Shown in pieces: positions 43,465 through 52,093 of a stretch of DNA of 64,000 nt; position 1 is the stretch's first letter; each line of letters starts with the position of its first letter. This DNA is from Streptomyces sp. Je 1-332 (lineage in GTDB: Bacteria > Actinomycetota > Actinomycetes > Streptomycetales > Streptomycetaceae): the NCBI RefSeq assembly GCF_040730185.1, contig NZ_CP160402.1, positions 6,572,001-6,636,000 of the forward strand, written 5' to 3'. The translations under genes were made by a program, and so were the position numbers. A model generated the notes under the pieces. The model had not been told where the DNA came from and searched no databases. It saw only the letters and a program-made list of their open reading frames with translations.

Positions 43465-44190
43465 TCAAACACCGGACGCCTCGCCGATGCCCACCCTCCC
43501 GTCGACCAACCCCACCACCCGGTCGGCGACAGCCAACCGCGCGCGGTCGTGCGTGACCAGGACCGTCGCCGTCCCCCACTCCCGCGTGAGCCGGGCCAGC
43601 AGATCGAGGACCGCCGCGCCCCGCTCGTGGTCCAGGGCGCTGGTCGGTTCATCCACCAGGAGCACCTCGGGTGCGTTCATCAACGCCCGTGCGATGCCGA
43701 CCCGTTGCCGCTGTCCGCCCGACAGCTGGTGCGGGCGGCGATGCGTGAGGGACGCCAGGCCCACCGTGTCCAGCAGCTCCCGAGCCCGCTCCCGAGCCGC
43801 CGCCCGAGCTCGCTTCCGCCCCCGCTGACGCACTTCGCCCGCGCGCCCACCCCCCTCCAGGCGCGCCATCAGCTCCACCTGCTCCAGCGCCGTCAGCGAC
43901 GCCAGCAGGTTCGGCTGCTGGAAGACGATCCCCATCCGCCTCCGCCGCAACTCCGCCCGCTCGGCCGCCGAAAGGGCCCCCGTCTCCGTACCTCCGACCA
44001 GCACCCGCCCCCGGTCAGGAGACACCAGCGTCGCCGCCACCGCGAGCAGGCTGGACTTACCGGAACCGGAGGGGCCGACGACCGCCGTCATCGTCCCGGC
44101 GGGGACCTCGAGGCTGACGCCGTCCAGCGCCGTGAGCCTGCCCTCACCATCCGGATACGTCAGCGTGATGTCTTCGAGGAACAGACTCAT
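43465..44190 (-). CDS. ABC transporter ATP-binding protein (LolD/MacB type)
   Basis: A 241-residue ATPase. Walker A is VGPSGSGKSSLLAV (about 38-51), the Q-loop FQQPNLLASLTALEQ, the ABC signature HQLSGGQRQRVGIARAL, Walker B VLLVDEPTSALDHE, and the H-loop VLVTHDRARL. Its ATG overlaps the stop of the permease gene (ATGA). With a FtsX-type permease it forms a MacB/LolCDE-like transporter, probably handling lipophilic or peptide substrates rather than import. Confidence 0.92.
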   Translation of the reverse strand: MSLFLEDITLTYPDGEGRLTALDGVSLEVPAGTMTAVVGPSGSGKSSLLAVAATLVSPDRGRVLVGGTETGALSAAERAELRRRRMGIVFQQPNLLASLTALEQVELMARLEGGGRAGEVRQRGRKRARAAARERARELLDTVGLASLTHRRPHQLSGGQRQRVGIARALMNAPEVLLVDEPTSALDHERGAAVLDLLARLTREWGTATVLVTHDRARLAVADRVVGLVDGRVGIGEASGV

Positions 44191-45296
44191 CGGGCACTCC
44201 CCAGCGCGGTCAGCGGATCTACGGCGGTGATCCGCCGTACGGACAGGCCCGCGCCCAACGCCCCGAGGGCGATCATCACGGCGGCGGGCCACAACACGGT
44301 CGGCGGATCGAGTACGAACGGGACGTCGCCGCCGCTGATCGCGGCGCCCACCACCGCCGCGATCCCCGTCCCCAGGGCCGTACCGGCCGCCAGTATCAGC
44401 ACGGCCTGGCCCAGAGCGTCCCTGAGCAGATACGGCGTCGACGCGCCGAGCGCCTTCAACACCGCGATGTCACCGGCGCGTTGGATGGTCCACACGGTGA
44501 AGAACGCTCCTATGACGAGCGCGGAGATGACGAAGAGGAAACCGCGCATGAGCTGCAGCGAACCGTTCTCCGCCTGGTAGGAACCGATGGCCGTGAGCGC
44601 GCCGTCGAGGGACTTCGTCTCCGTGCCCGCGGCCTCGTCCCCGGCCGCGAGGTCGGCCCCGCCGCCGGTCCGCAGCGCGATGACCGTGGCCTGCTCGTCC
44701 ATCGACGTACCCCGGTGACCGAGCCCCTGCCAGTCGTCGAGGACGGTCCACACGACGGGCGTGTGGCTGTACGAGGCGTCCGAAGCGACCCGCGCCACCC
44801 GCTCCTCGACCCCGCTTCCCCTCCCGCTCCCGCTTCCGCTTCCGCCGAGCCGCACCGTGTCCCCGGGGCCGACCCCGAGGTCAGTCGCCGCCTTCTCGGA
44901 GAGCACGGCCTCGCCCGGCGCGATGCCGGCCGGGGCGATACCGGAGTCCGGCTCGACGCCGAAGGCGGACACCGCGGCCGAGCGGTCGCCCGCGGTGGCG
45001 TTGAGGGTGCTGATGCCGATGGGCTCGGCGGACCGTACGCCGGGCTGCTCCGCCCAGGTCCGCCAGGCGCGCTCCTCCACCCGGGAGTTGGTGAAGGAGA
45101 CGGACTGGCCGGACGGTGGCGCGGCGAAGGCGATGCGGTCGGCCGGGAGGCCGGTGATCGCGGAGGTGTTCTCCCTGGCGAGCCCGGCGGTGAGCCCGGA
45201 AAGCAGCCCCACGAGCAGAGTGATGAGCACGACGACGGCTCCCATCAGGGCGAACCGCCCCTTGGCGAACCGAAGGTCTCTCCATGCGACGAACAT
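44187..45296 (-). CDS. FtsX-domain ABC transporter permease
   Basis: A 369-residue permease. One N-terminal membrane segment (LMGAVVVLITLLVGLLSGL) is followed by a 200-residue extracellular MacB-like domain containing a Gly/Ser repeat (GGSGSGSGRGSG). Three C-terminal segments form the FtsX domain (FLFVISALVIGAFFTVWTIQ, ALKALGAS coupling motif, LGQAVLILAAGTALGTGI). It overlaps the ATPase gene and is divergent from a histidine kinase-response regulator pair, which probably controls it. Confidence 0.9.
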   Translation of the reverse strand: MFVAWRDLRFAKGRFALMGAVVVLITLLVGLLSGLTAGLARENTSAITGLPADRIAFAAPPSGQSVSFTNSRVEERAWRTWAEQPGVRSAEPIGISTLNATAGDRSAAVSAFGVEPDSGIAPAGIAPGEAVLSEKAATDLGVGPGDTVRLGGSGSGSGRGSGVEERVARVASDASYSHTPVVWTVLDDWQGLGHRGTSMDEQATVIALRTGGGADLAAGDEAAGTETKSLDGALTAIGSYQAENGSLQLMRGFLFVISALVIGAFFTVWTIQRAGDIAVLKALGASTPYLLRDALGQAVLILAAGTALGTGIAAVVGAAISGGDVPFVLDPPTVLWPAAVMIALGALGAGLSVRRITAVDPLTALGSAR

Positions 45297-45431
45297 GCCC
45301 CCACCCTCCGTCCACGCCCGCCCTCACGGCATCGCGCCACAGCACGCTTCACCCGAATCGAAGGGGGGAGTCCGAGCTCAACCTTTCGGTTGACGGAAGC
45401 GGGGGCGGCTGCGCCTACGCTGGAGGGTCCG

Positions 45432-46655
45432 ATGAACACCTCCACCGAGCCGCCACCCTCGCCCCGGGCGGGGCAGCCGCCCTCGTCCCGGACCACCCCC
45501 GTCACCCTCACCCTGCGCCTGTGCCTGCACGCGCTCCTCGCGGGGCTGCTCGCGCTCGCCGTCGTGCGGGCCGTGGCCGACGGGGCGCCGCACGGTGGTG
45601 CCGTCGTGGCAGTGGCGGTCGCGATGGGCGGTGTCTACGCGGCGGGCACGCTCAGTCCCGCCGTGGCGCGGTCGCGGCGCGCGGCGGCGGTATGGCTCGC
45701 GGCGCTCGGTGTGTGCTGGGTGGCGCTGCTCGTGCTGTCGCCGGACGGGCTGTGGACGGCCTTCCCCCTCTACTTCCTGCAACTGCATCTGCTGCCCGTG
45801 CGCTGGGCCCTGCCCGCCGTCGCGCTGACCGCCGCTGCCGCCATCGCCAGTTTCGTGGCGCACGGCTCCGCACTCTCGCCCGGCAGCTTCATCGGACCGC
45901 TGCTCGGCGCGGCCGTGGCGGTCGCCACCGTGCTCGGGTACGAGGCGCTGTACCGGGAGAGCGAGCGGCGGCGGCAGCTGATCGACGAACTCATGGCCAC
46001 GCGGGCCGAACTCGCGGCGGCCGAGCGGACCGCGGGCACCCTCGCCGAGCGCGAGCGTCTCGCGCGCGAGATCCACGACACGCTCGCCCAGGGGCTCTCC
46101 TCGATCCAGCTCCTGCTGCGTGCCGCGCAACGCGCGCTGCCCGCGGGCTCGCCCGCCGCCCCGCACATCGAGCAGGCGCGTGCCGCGGCGCAGGACAACC
46201 TCGCCGAAGCACGTCGCTTCGTACGTGCCCTCAGCCCGCCCGACCTGGAGCGCGGCTCGCTGGCCGGAGCCCTCGAACGGCTCTCCGCGTCCCCCGGAGC
46301 CGAGGTCGACGTCAAGTTCACGGTGAGCGGCAAGCCCGCCGAACTCCCCACCCCGTACGAGGTCACCCTGCTCCGCACCGCCCAGTCCGCCCTGGCCAAC
46401 ACGTTGCAGCACGCGGGCGCTGAACGCGCTGAGATCACCCTGAGCTTCATGGACACGTCGGTGTCCCTGGACGTCGTCGACGACGGGCGCGGTTTCGACC
46501 CGGCGTCGGCGCCCCGCGGGGACGGGGGTTTCGGGCTGCTCGCGATGCGGGCGAGGGCCCGGTCCCTCGGCGGGACGCTGAGCGTGGAGTCGGCGCCGGG
46601 CCAGGGGACGGCCGTCGCGGTCAAGCTGCCGCTCCCGACGGAGGCCGCGCTGTGA
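45432..46655 (+). CDS. Sensor histidine kinase (NarX/DesK class)
   Basis: A 407-residue membrane kinase. About five hydrophobic segments span residues 28-175 with no large external domain, suggesting it senses membrane or intramembrane signals. The HisKA_3 phosphoacceptor is in LAREIHDTLAQGLSSIQLLL (about residue 215). The HATPase region has ANTLQHAGAERAEI (N-box), VVDDGRGFDP (G1) and GGFGLLAMRARARSLGG (G2). The stop overlaps the GTG of the response regulator. Divergent from the ABC transporter. Confidence 0.92.
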   Translation: MNTSTEPPPSPRAGQPPSSRTTPVTLTLRLCLHALLAGLLALAVVRAVADGAPHGGAVVAVAVAMGGVYAAGTLSPAVARSRRAAAVWLAALGVCWVALLVLSPDGLWTAFPLYFLQLHLLPVRWALPAVALTAAAAIASFVAHGSALSPGSFIGPLLGAAVAVATVLGYEALYRESERRRQLIDELMATRAELAAAERTAGTLAERERLAREIHDTLAQGLSSIQLLLRAAQRALPAGSPAAPHIEQARAAAQDNLAEARRFVRALSPPDLERGSLAGALERLSASPGAEVDVKFTVSGKPAELPTPYEVTLLRTAQSALANTLQHAGAERAEITLSFMDTSVSLDVVDDGRGFDPASAPRGDGGFGLLAMRARARSLGGTLSVESAPGQGTAVAVKLPLPTEAAL

Positions 46656-47332
46656 GCCCCGGGGTGCCGGAGGCTGCGGGCGCCGGGGTAGGAGAGCCCG
46701 TCCGGCTGCTTCTCGCTGACGACCATCCCGTCGTACGCGCCGGGCTGCGCGCGGTGCTCGACACTGAGCCCGGCCTCGCCGTGGCGGGGGAGGCGGCGAC
46801 GGCCGAGGCCGCGGTGTCGCTCGCCGCGGCCGGTGGGTTCGACGTCGTACTGATGGATCTTCAGTTCGGAGCGGGGATGCACGGGGCGCAGGCCACGGCC
46901 GCGATCACCGCGGAGCCCGGCGCGCCGCGGGTACTCGTCCTGACGACGTACGACACGGACGCCGACATCCTCGCCGCGGTCGAGGCGGGGGCCGCGGGAT
47001 ATCTCCTGAAGGACGCGCCGCCGGAGGAGCTGGCCGCGGCGGTGCGGACCGCGGCCGCGGGGCAGTCCGCGCTCGCGCCCGCGATCGCCCATCGGCTGAT
47101 GGACCGGATGCGGGCGCCCGGGGAGGCCCTGTCCGCGCGGGAGTTGGAGGTGCTCAGGCTGGTGCGGGAGGGCCTGTCGAACCTGCAGATCAGCAAGCGG
47201 CTCTTCCTGAGCCAGGCCACCGTCAAGTCCCATCTGGTGCACATCTACGCGAAGTTGGGCGTCGAATCGCGTACGGCCGCCGTGGCGGTGGCGACGGGCC
47301 GGGGGCTGATCCGGGGCGGCGCCGGTCAGTAG
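46652..47332 (+). CDS. NarL/FixJ-family response regulator
   Basis: A 226-residue regulator. The receiver domain starts at VRLLLADDHPVVRAGLRAVL with the phosphoacceptor Asp in DVVLMDLQFGAG (about residue 68), Thr in VLVLTTYD and Lys in GYLLKDAPPEE. The LuxR-type HTH is LSARELEVLRLVREGLSN then KRLFLSQATVKSHLVHIYAKL (C-terminal 60 residues, cut at 20). It is translationally coupled to the kinase by a GTGA overlap. The likely target is the divergent ABC operon. Confidence 0.92.
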   Translation: MSPGVPEAAGAGVGEPVRLLLADDHPVVRAGLRAVLDTEPGLAVAGEAATAEAAVSLAAAGGFDVVLMDLQFGAGMHGAQATAAITAEPGAPRVLVLTTYDTDADILAAVEAGAAGYLLKDAPPEELAAAVRTAAAGQSALAPAIAHRLMDRMRAPGEALSARELEVLRLVREGLSNLQISKRLFLSQATVKSHLVHIYAKLGVESRTAAVAVATGRGLIRGGAGQ

Positions 47333-47371
47333 CCGACCACGTGAGTCGCCCACATGCCCCGACGCCCGTGG

Positions 47372-48187
47372 TTACGCCGCCGGACCCGAACTGGCCAGCG
47401 CGGCGCTCAGCTCCACCGCCACTTCCTGCAGCACCGGCACGATCTTCTCCACCGCGGCCTCGGTCACCCGGCCCGCCGGACCGGAGATCGAGATGGCCGC
47501 CGCCGTGGGGGAGTTGGGGACCGACACGGCGAGGCAGCGCACCCCCATCTCCTGTTCGTTGTCGTCGACCGCGTAGCCCGCGCCGCGGACCACCTCGAGC
47601 GCGTCGAGGAAACCCTCCGGCGTGGTGATCGTCTTCTCCGTGGCGGAGGGCATCCCGGTGCGGGAGAGCAGGGCCCGCACCTCCTCCGGCGGGGTGTGGG
47701 CGAGGAGAGCCTTGCCGACGCCCGTGGAGTGGGGCAGGACCCGGCGGCCCACCTCGGTGAACATGCGCATGGAGTGCTTGGACGGCACCTGTGCGACGTA
47801 GACGATCTCGTCCCCGTCGAGCAGCGCCATGTTCGCGGTCTCGCCGGTCTCCTCGACCAGGCGCGCGAGGTAGGGGCGCGCCCAGGTGCCGAGAAGGCGC
47901 GAGGCGGATTCGCCGAGGCGGATCAGACGCGGGCCCAGGGAGTAGCGGCGGTTGGGCTGCTGACGTACGTAGCCGCAGGCGACCAGCGTGCGCATCAGGC
48001 GGTGGATCGTGGGCAGCGGCAGGCCGCTGCTCGCGGAGAGCTCGCTCAGGCCGACCTCGCCGCCGGCGTCCGCCATCCGTTCGAGGAGGTCGAAGGCGCG
48101 CTCGAGGGACTGGACACCACCGCTGGCAGCGGGCGGCTTGGAGGCGGCGACTTCGGTGGAGGCGTCGCTGGCGCTTGACGTCGGCAC
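47372..48187 (-). CDS. allR: IclR-family repressor of allantoin catabolism
   Basis: A 271-residue IclR regulator. The N-terminal 25 residues are disordered. The winged helix spans about 25-90 (LERAFDLLERMADAGGEVGL, SGLPLPTIHRLMRTLVACGY). The effector domain follows with ETGETANMALLDGDEIVYVA, LPHSTGVGKALLAH and GVRCLAVSVPNSPTAAAISI. In S. coelicolor the IclR protein AllR, encoded beside allantoinase, represses allantoin-pathway genes; position and family support the same name here. Its own start faces the operators at 48372-48407, so autoregulation is likely. Effectors are probably pathway metabolites. Confidence 0.9.
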   Translation of the reverse strand: MPTSSASDASTEVAASKPPAASGGVQSLERAFDLLERMADAGGEVGLSELSASSGLPLPTIHRLMRTLVACGYVRQQPNRRYSLGPRLIRLGESASRLLGTWARPYLARLVEETGETANMALLDGDEIVYVAQVPSKHSMRMFTEVGRRVLPHSTGVGKALLAHTPPEEVRALLSRTGMPSATEKTITTPEGFLDALEVVRGAGYAVDDNEQEMGVRCLAVSVPNSPTAAAISISGPAGRVTEAAVEKIVPVLQEVAVELSAALASSGPAA

Positions 48188-48371
48188 GGCGCAGTCCTTT
48201 CGGGGCTGACGGGCAAGGCAGCAGCCTACCGGGCGGTTCCTCGCGAGGTCCCTTCGCGGCTCTGGCTTCCGAGCCGGTCAGGGCTGCTCAGGGACCGGTC
48301 GGGGAGCCTTTGTCCGCTTCTCCGCCGACACCCCCGGTGATCGTTCGACGGCCCGGTTGTGCGTAGCTACG

Positions 48372-48407
48372 TTCTGGCCTGTGGAATTCTAATTCCACTT
48401 TGTGGAA
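48372..48407. promoter_or_regulatory. AllR-like operator pair, allR-proximal
   Basis: TTCTGGCCTGTGGAA (48372-48386) and TTCCACTTTGTGGAA (48393-48407), centres 21 bp apart. It is nearer to allR than the second cluster and may mediate autoregulation. Confidence 0.7.
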
Positions 48408-48465
48408 ACGTCCAGAGTGCTCCAGGTGACCTCTTGACGGTTCGGGATCGGCCGTGAAGACTCAT

Positions 48466-48480
48466 TCAACAGAACGTTGA
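48466..48480. promoter_or_regulatory. TCAACA-N3-type palindrome at allB promoter
   Basis: TCAACAGAACGTTGA (inverted repeat TCAAC-N5-GTTGA) overlaps the allB -35 candidate TTGAAT (48477-48482) and abuts an AllR-like site, centre distance 16. Layout matches aceB. Confidence 0.58.
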
Positions 48481-48481
48481 A

Positions 48482-48518
48482 TTCCGTTTAGCGGAAACGA
48501 ATGGTCTGTGTAGCGGAA
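48482..48518. promoter_or_regulatory. AllR-like operator pair, allB-proximal
   Basis: TTCCGTTTAGCGGAA (48482-48496), near the consensus, and a weaker GTCTGTGTAGCGGAA (48504-48518) 22 bp away. The first would fill the spacer between the -35 TTGAAT and a weak -10 AATGGT (48500-48505). Confidence 0.65.
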
Positions 48519-48580
48519 AAGAACGAACACACAGACGACAGTGAACGCACAAGCAACAGCGAAGAGAGGGCGTTGAGGAC

Positions 48581-49915
48581 GTGGACGTAGAACTGGTGCT
48601 GCGCTCGACTCGCGTGATCACCCCGCAGGGAACCCGCCCCGCGTCGGTCACGGTCTCCGGGGGGAAGATCGCGGCCGTGCTCGCACACGACGCCGACGTA
48701 CCGGCGGGAGTCAGGGTCGAGGACTTCGGTGACGACGTCCTGCTGCCCGGCCTCGTCGACACGCACGTCCATGTGAACGACCCGGGCCGCACGGAGTGGG
48801 AGGGCTTCTGGACCGCCACCCGCGCCGCCGCCGCCGGTGGCATCACCACCCTCGTCGACATGCCGCTCAACTCCCTGCCGCCGACCACCACCGTCGACAA
48901 CCTGCGCACGAAGCAGGACGTGGCCCGCACCAAGGCGCACATCGACGTCGGCTTCTGGGGCGGCGCCCTGCCCGACAACGTCGGCGACCTCAAGCCCCTG
49001 CACGACGCCGGTGTCTACGGCTTCAAGTGCTTCCTCTCGCCGTCCGGCGTGGACGAGTTCCCGCACCTGGACCAGGACCGTCTCGCCACCTCCATGGCGG
49101 AGATCGCGGGCTTCGGCGGACTGCTCATCGTGCACGCCGAGGACCCGCACGAGCTGGACGCGGCCCCGCACAAGAGCGGCCCCAAGTACACGGACTACCT
49201 GGAGACCCGGCCGCGCGTCTCCGAGGACGCCGCGATCGAGGGCCTCATCGGGCTCGCCAAGCGGCTCGGCGCCCGTATCCACGTACTGCACCTGTCGTCG
49301 TCGAACGCGCTGCCCCTGATCGCCGCCGCCAAGCGCGAGGGCGTCAAGGTCACCGTCGAGACCTGCCCGCACTACCTCACGCTCACCGCGGAGGAAGTCC
49401 CGGACGGTGCCAGCGAGTTCAAGTGCTGCCCGCCCATCCGCGAGGCCGCCAACCAGGATCTGCTCTGGGACGCGCTCGCCGACGGCACCATCGACTGCAT
49501 CGTGACGGACCACTCGCCGTCCACCGCCGACCTCAAGACCGACGACTTCGCGACCGCGTGGGGCGGCATCTCCGGCCTCCAGCTGAGCCTCCCCGCGATC
49601 TGGACCGAGGCCCGCAAGCGCGGCCACAGCCTCGAGGACGTGGTGCGCTGGATGTCGACGCGCACCTCCGAACTGGTCGGACTCGACCAGAAGGGCGCCA
49701 TCGAGGCCGGCCGCGACGCCGACTTCGCGGTCCTCGCGCCCGACGAGACCTTCACCGTGGACCCCGCGGCGCTGCAGCACCGGAACCGAGTCACGGCGTA
49801 CGCGGGCAAGACCCTCAGCGGCGTCGTGAAGTCCACCTGGCTGCGCGGCGAACGCATTCTGCACGGCGGCGAGTTCAGTGAACCCGCAGGCCGACTTCTG
49901 GAAAGGAAGAACTGA
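48581..49915 (+). CDS. allB: Allantoinase
   Basis: A 444-residue cyclic amidohydrolase opening S-allantoin to allantoate. Binuclear metal ligands are in [18 protein letters not shown] (residues about 58-75), the carbamylated Lys in [19 protein letters not shown] (about 150), His in [12 protein letters not shown] and [12 protein letters not shown], and Asp in [10 protein letters not shown] (about 310). [13 protein letters not shown] is allantoinase-specific, distinguishing it from hydantoinase. GTG 48581 is the start, just after TTGAGGAC. It is 5 bp ahead of allantoicase and forms an operon with it under AllR-like operators. Confidence 0.96.
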   Translation: MDVELVLRSTRVITPQGTRPASVTVSGGKIAAVLAHDADVPAGVRVEDFGDDVLLPGLVDTHVHVNDPGRTEWEGFWTATRAAAAGGITTLVDMPLNSLPPTTTVDNLRTKQDVARTKAHIDVGFWGGALPDNVGDLKPLHDAGVYGFKCFLSPSGVDEFPHLDQDRLATSMAEIAGFGGLLIVHAEDPHELDAAPHKSGPKYTDYLETRPRVSEDAAIEGLIGLAKRLGARIHVLHLSSSNALPLIAAAKREGVKVTVETCPHYLTLTAEEVPDGASEFKCCPPIREAANQDLLWDALADGTIDCIVTDHSPSTADLKTDDFATAWGGISGLQLSLPAIWTEARKRGHSLEDVVRWMSTRTSELVGLDQKGAIEAGRDADFAVLAPDETFTVDPAALQHRNRVTAYAGKTLSGVVKSTWLRGERILHGGEFSEPAGRLLERKN

Positions 49916-49920
49916 TCACC

Positions 49921-51036
49921 GTGACGGCGATACCCACCTTCACCGGCGACGCCAGCCCCTACGGCGGCGGCGACCCCTACGCGGACTACCGCACCGCGGA
50001 CTTCCCCTTCACGCAGTACGCCAACCTCGCCGACCGGCAGCTCGGCGCCGGTGTGATCGCCGCCAACGACGAGTTCTTCGCGATGCGCGAGAACCTGCTC
50101 CTCGACCACGCCGCCGTGTTCGACCCGGAGCACTTCGGCCACAAGGGCAAGGTCATGGACGGCTGGGAGACCCGCCGCCGCCGTGGTGTCTCCGGCCAGC
50201 ACCCGTGGCCGACCGCCGACGACCACGACTGGGCCCTGGTCCGCCTCGGCGCCCCCGGCGTCGTACGCGGCATCGTCATCGACACCGCCCACTTCCGCGG
50301 CAACTACCCGCAGGCCGTGTCCGTCGAGGGCACGAGCGTGGACGGTTCGCCGACCCCCGAAGAGCTCCTCGCGGACGACGTGAAGTGGACGACTCTCGTG
50401 CCGCGTACGGCAGTTGGCGGCCACGCGGCCAACGGCTTCGCCGTCGACATCGAGCAGCGCTTCACGCACCTGCGCGTCAACCAGCACCCGGACGGCGGCA
50501 TCGCGCGCCTCCGCGTCTACGGTGAAGTCATCGCCGACCCCAAGTGGCTCGCGGCGCTCGGCACGTTCGACGTCGTCGCCCTGGAGAACGGCGGCCAGGT
50601 GGAGGACGCGTCCGACCGCTTCTACTCCCCGGCCACCAACACCATCCAGCCGGGCCGCTCCCGCAAGATGGACGACGGCTGGGAGACCCGCCGCCGCCGC
50701 GACAACGGCAACGACTGGATCCGCTACCAGCTGGTGCAGCAGTCCGAGATCCGCGTCGTCGAGATCGACACCGCGTACCTGAAGGGCAACTCGGCGGGCT
50801 GGGCGGCGCTTTCGGTCCGTGACGGCGAGAGTGGCGAGTGGGTCGAGGCGCTGCCCCGCACCCGGCTGCAGCCCGACACCAACCACCGCTTCGTCCTGGA
50901 CGCCCCGGTCGTCGGCACGCACGTGCGCATCGACATCTTCCCGGACGGCGGCATCTCGCGGCTGCACCTCTTCGGTTCGCTGACCGAGGCGGGCGCGAGC
51001 CGCCTGGCGGCACGCCACCAGGAGCTGGGCGGCTGA
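49921..51036 (+). CDS. alc: Allantoicase
   Basis: A 371-residue hydrolase converting allantoate to S-ureidoglycolate and urea. It has the two allantoicase repeats of about 160 residues, each marked by a DGWETRRRR block: VMDGWETRRRRGVSG near residue 79 and KMDDGWETRRRRDNGNDW near 250. IVIDTAHFRGNYPQAVSVEG and EIDTAYLKGNSAGWAALSV are the paired strands. Both repeats end in a HPDGGIARLRVYG / FPDGGISRLHLFG motif. GTG 49921 follows GGAAAGG. Ureidoglycolate lyase, the next enzyme, is not in the window. Confidence 0.96.
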   Translation: MTAIPTFTGDASPYGGGDPYADYRTADFPFTQYANLADRQLGAGVIAANDEFFAMRENLLLDHAAVFDPEHFGHKGKVMDGWETRRRRGVSGQHPWPTADDHDWALVRLGAPGVVRGIVIDTAHFRGNYPQAVSVEGTSVDGSPTPEELLADDVKWTTLVPRTAVGGHAANGFAVDIEQRFTHLRVNQHPDGGIARLRVYGEVIADPKWLAALGTFDVVALENGGQVEDASDRFYSPATNTIQPGRSRKMDDGWETRRRRDNGNDWIRYQLVQQSEIRVVEIDTAYLKGNSAGWAALSVRDGESGEWVEALPRTRLQPDTNHRFVLDAPVVGTHVRIDIFPDGGISRLHLFGSLTEAGASRLAARHQELGG

Positions 51037-51090
51037 TCAGCTTTGGCCGAAGCCCTCGAGCGAGCTTCGGCTGAAGCCCCCGAAGAACGT

Positions 51091-51124
51091 GGGGCGCACC
51101 GGGTGGACAGCCCCGGTGCGCCCC
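51091..51124. terminator. Bidirectional terminator after allantoicase
   Basis: GGGGCGCACCGGG (51091-51103) pairs exactly with 51112-51124 around an 8-nt loop, between convergent alc and SDR genes. Confidence 0.75.
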
Positions 51125-51161
51125 ATACCCATGCCCGCGAACCCCTGCCCGCGATCCTCGG

Positions 51162-51902
51162 CTAGGCGGTGTACCCGCCGTCGACCACGAGCTCCGCGCC
51201 CGTGATGAACGCGGCGTCCTCCCCGGCGAGGTAGGCGACGAGCGAGGCCACCTCGTCGGCGGAGCCGAAGCGGGCCAGCGCGGTCGCCGCCCTCTGCGGC
51301 TCGGCGAACGGCCCGTCGGCCGGGTTCATGTCCGTGTCGATCGCGCCCGGGTGGACCACGTTCACGGTGATCCCGCGCCCGGCGAGCTCCCGCGCCAGGG
51401 GCTTCGTCATGCCGGTGAGGGCCGCCTTGCTCATCGCGTAGAGCGTGCCGCCGCCTCCACCCGAGTACCGGGCGAGCGCCGAGCCGGTCGAGATGATCCG
51501 GCCCCCGTCGGCCAGCCTGCCGGCCGCCGCCTGCGAGGCCAGGAAGACCGAACGTACGTTGATGTCGAGCACCCGGTCGACGTCCGAGAGCGCCAAGTCC
51601 CCTATGGGCCCGAGGACTCCGATCCCCGCGTTGTTCACCAGGACGTCGAGCCGGCCCAGGTCGTCGGCCGCGCGCTCCACCGCGCCCGCCGCGTCACCGG
51701 GGTCGGCGGCGTCGGCCCTGATGGCGAACCCGCGCCGCCCCGTCGACTCGATCTTGGCCACGACGTCGAGAGCCGCGGCCTCCTCCTTGACGTAGGTGAT
51801 GGCCACGTCCGCACCATCCTGAGCGAGCCGCAGAGCGATCGCCGCGCCCATGCCGCGGCTGCCGCCGGTGACGAGTGCGGTCTTGCCGGTCAGAGAAGAC
51901 AT
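51162..51902 (-). CDS. Short-chain dehydrogenase/reductase
   Basis: A 246-residue classical SDR. NAD(P)-binding motif TALVTGGSRGMGAAIALRLA at the N-terminus, NNAG at about 85, catalytic Ser in ISTGSALARYSG, and YxxxK as YAMSK (about 157-161). The C-terminus FITGAELVVDGGYTA is typical of FabG-like oxidoreductases. Substrate unknown. ATG 51902 follows GAGGCACTGAC. It is divergent from a DMT transporter, so the pair may be co-regulated. Confidence 0.9.
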   Translation of the reverse strand: MSSLTGKTALVTGGSRGMGAAIALRLAQDGADVAITYVKEEAAALDVVAKIESTGRRGFAIRADAADPGDAAGAVERAADDLGRLDVLVNNAGIGVLGPIGDLALSDVDRVLDINVRSVFLASQAAAGRLADGGRIISTGSALARYSGGGGGTLYAMSKAALTGMTKPLARELAGRGITVNVVHPGAIDTDMNPADGPFAEPQRAATALARFGSADEVASLVAYLAGEDAAFITGAELVVDGGYTA

Positions 51903-52093
51903 GTCAGTGCCTCGTTCGCGTAGATAAGGGGCGATTCGCCCGAGAAGTTCCGTGGGTTCAATGAAAGCGGGCTGCCTCCGCCGTCGCTGGCGGGAAATGG
52001 ACACCGATTTCCCGCCGGAGCGGATACGGTGATCGCCCCGCGTGAGAGCCGCCGAAGTCTCCACACCGCCCCACCTGTTGGAGACCGCGCCCC

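Larger units (their letters stand above)
48188..48580. promoter_or_regulatory. allR-allB divergent control region
   Basis: About 390 bases between divergent allR and allB. It holds two AllR-like site clusters (48372-48407 and 48482-48518) and the TCAACA-type palindrome (48466-48480). GTGGAATT-CT-AATTCCAC at 48381-48398 is an extra perfect palindrome formed by the outer halves of neighbouring sites. Confidence 0.6.
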
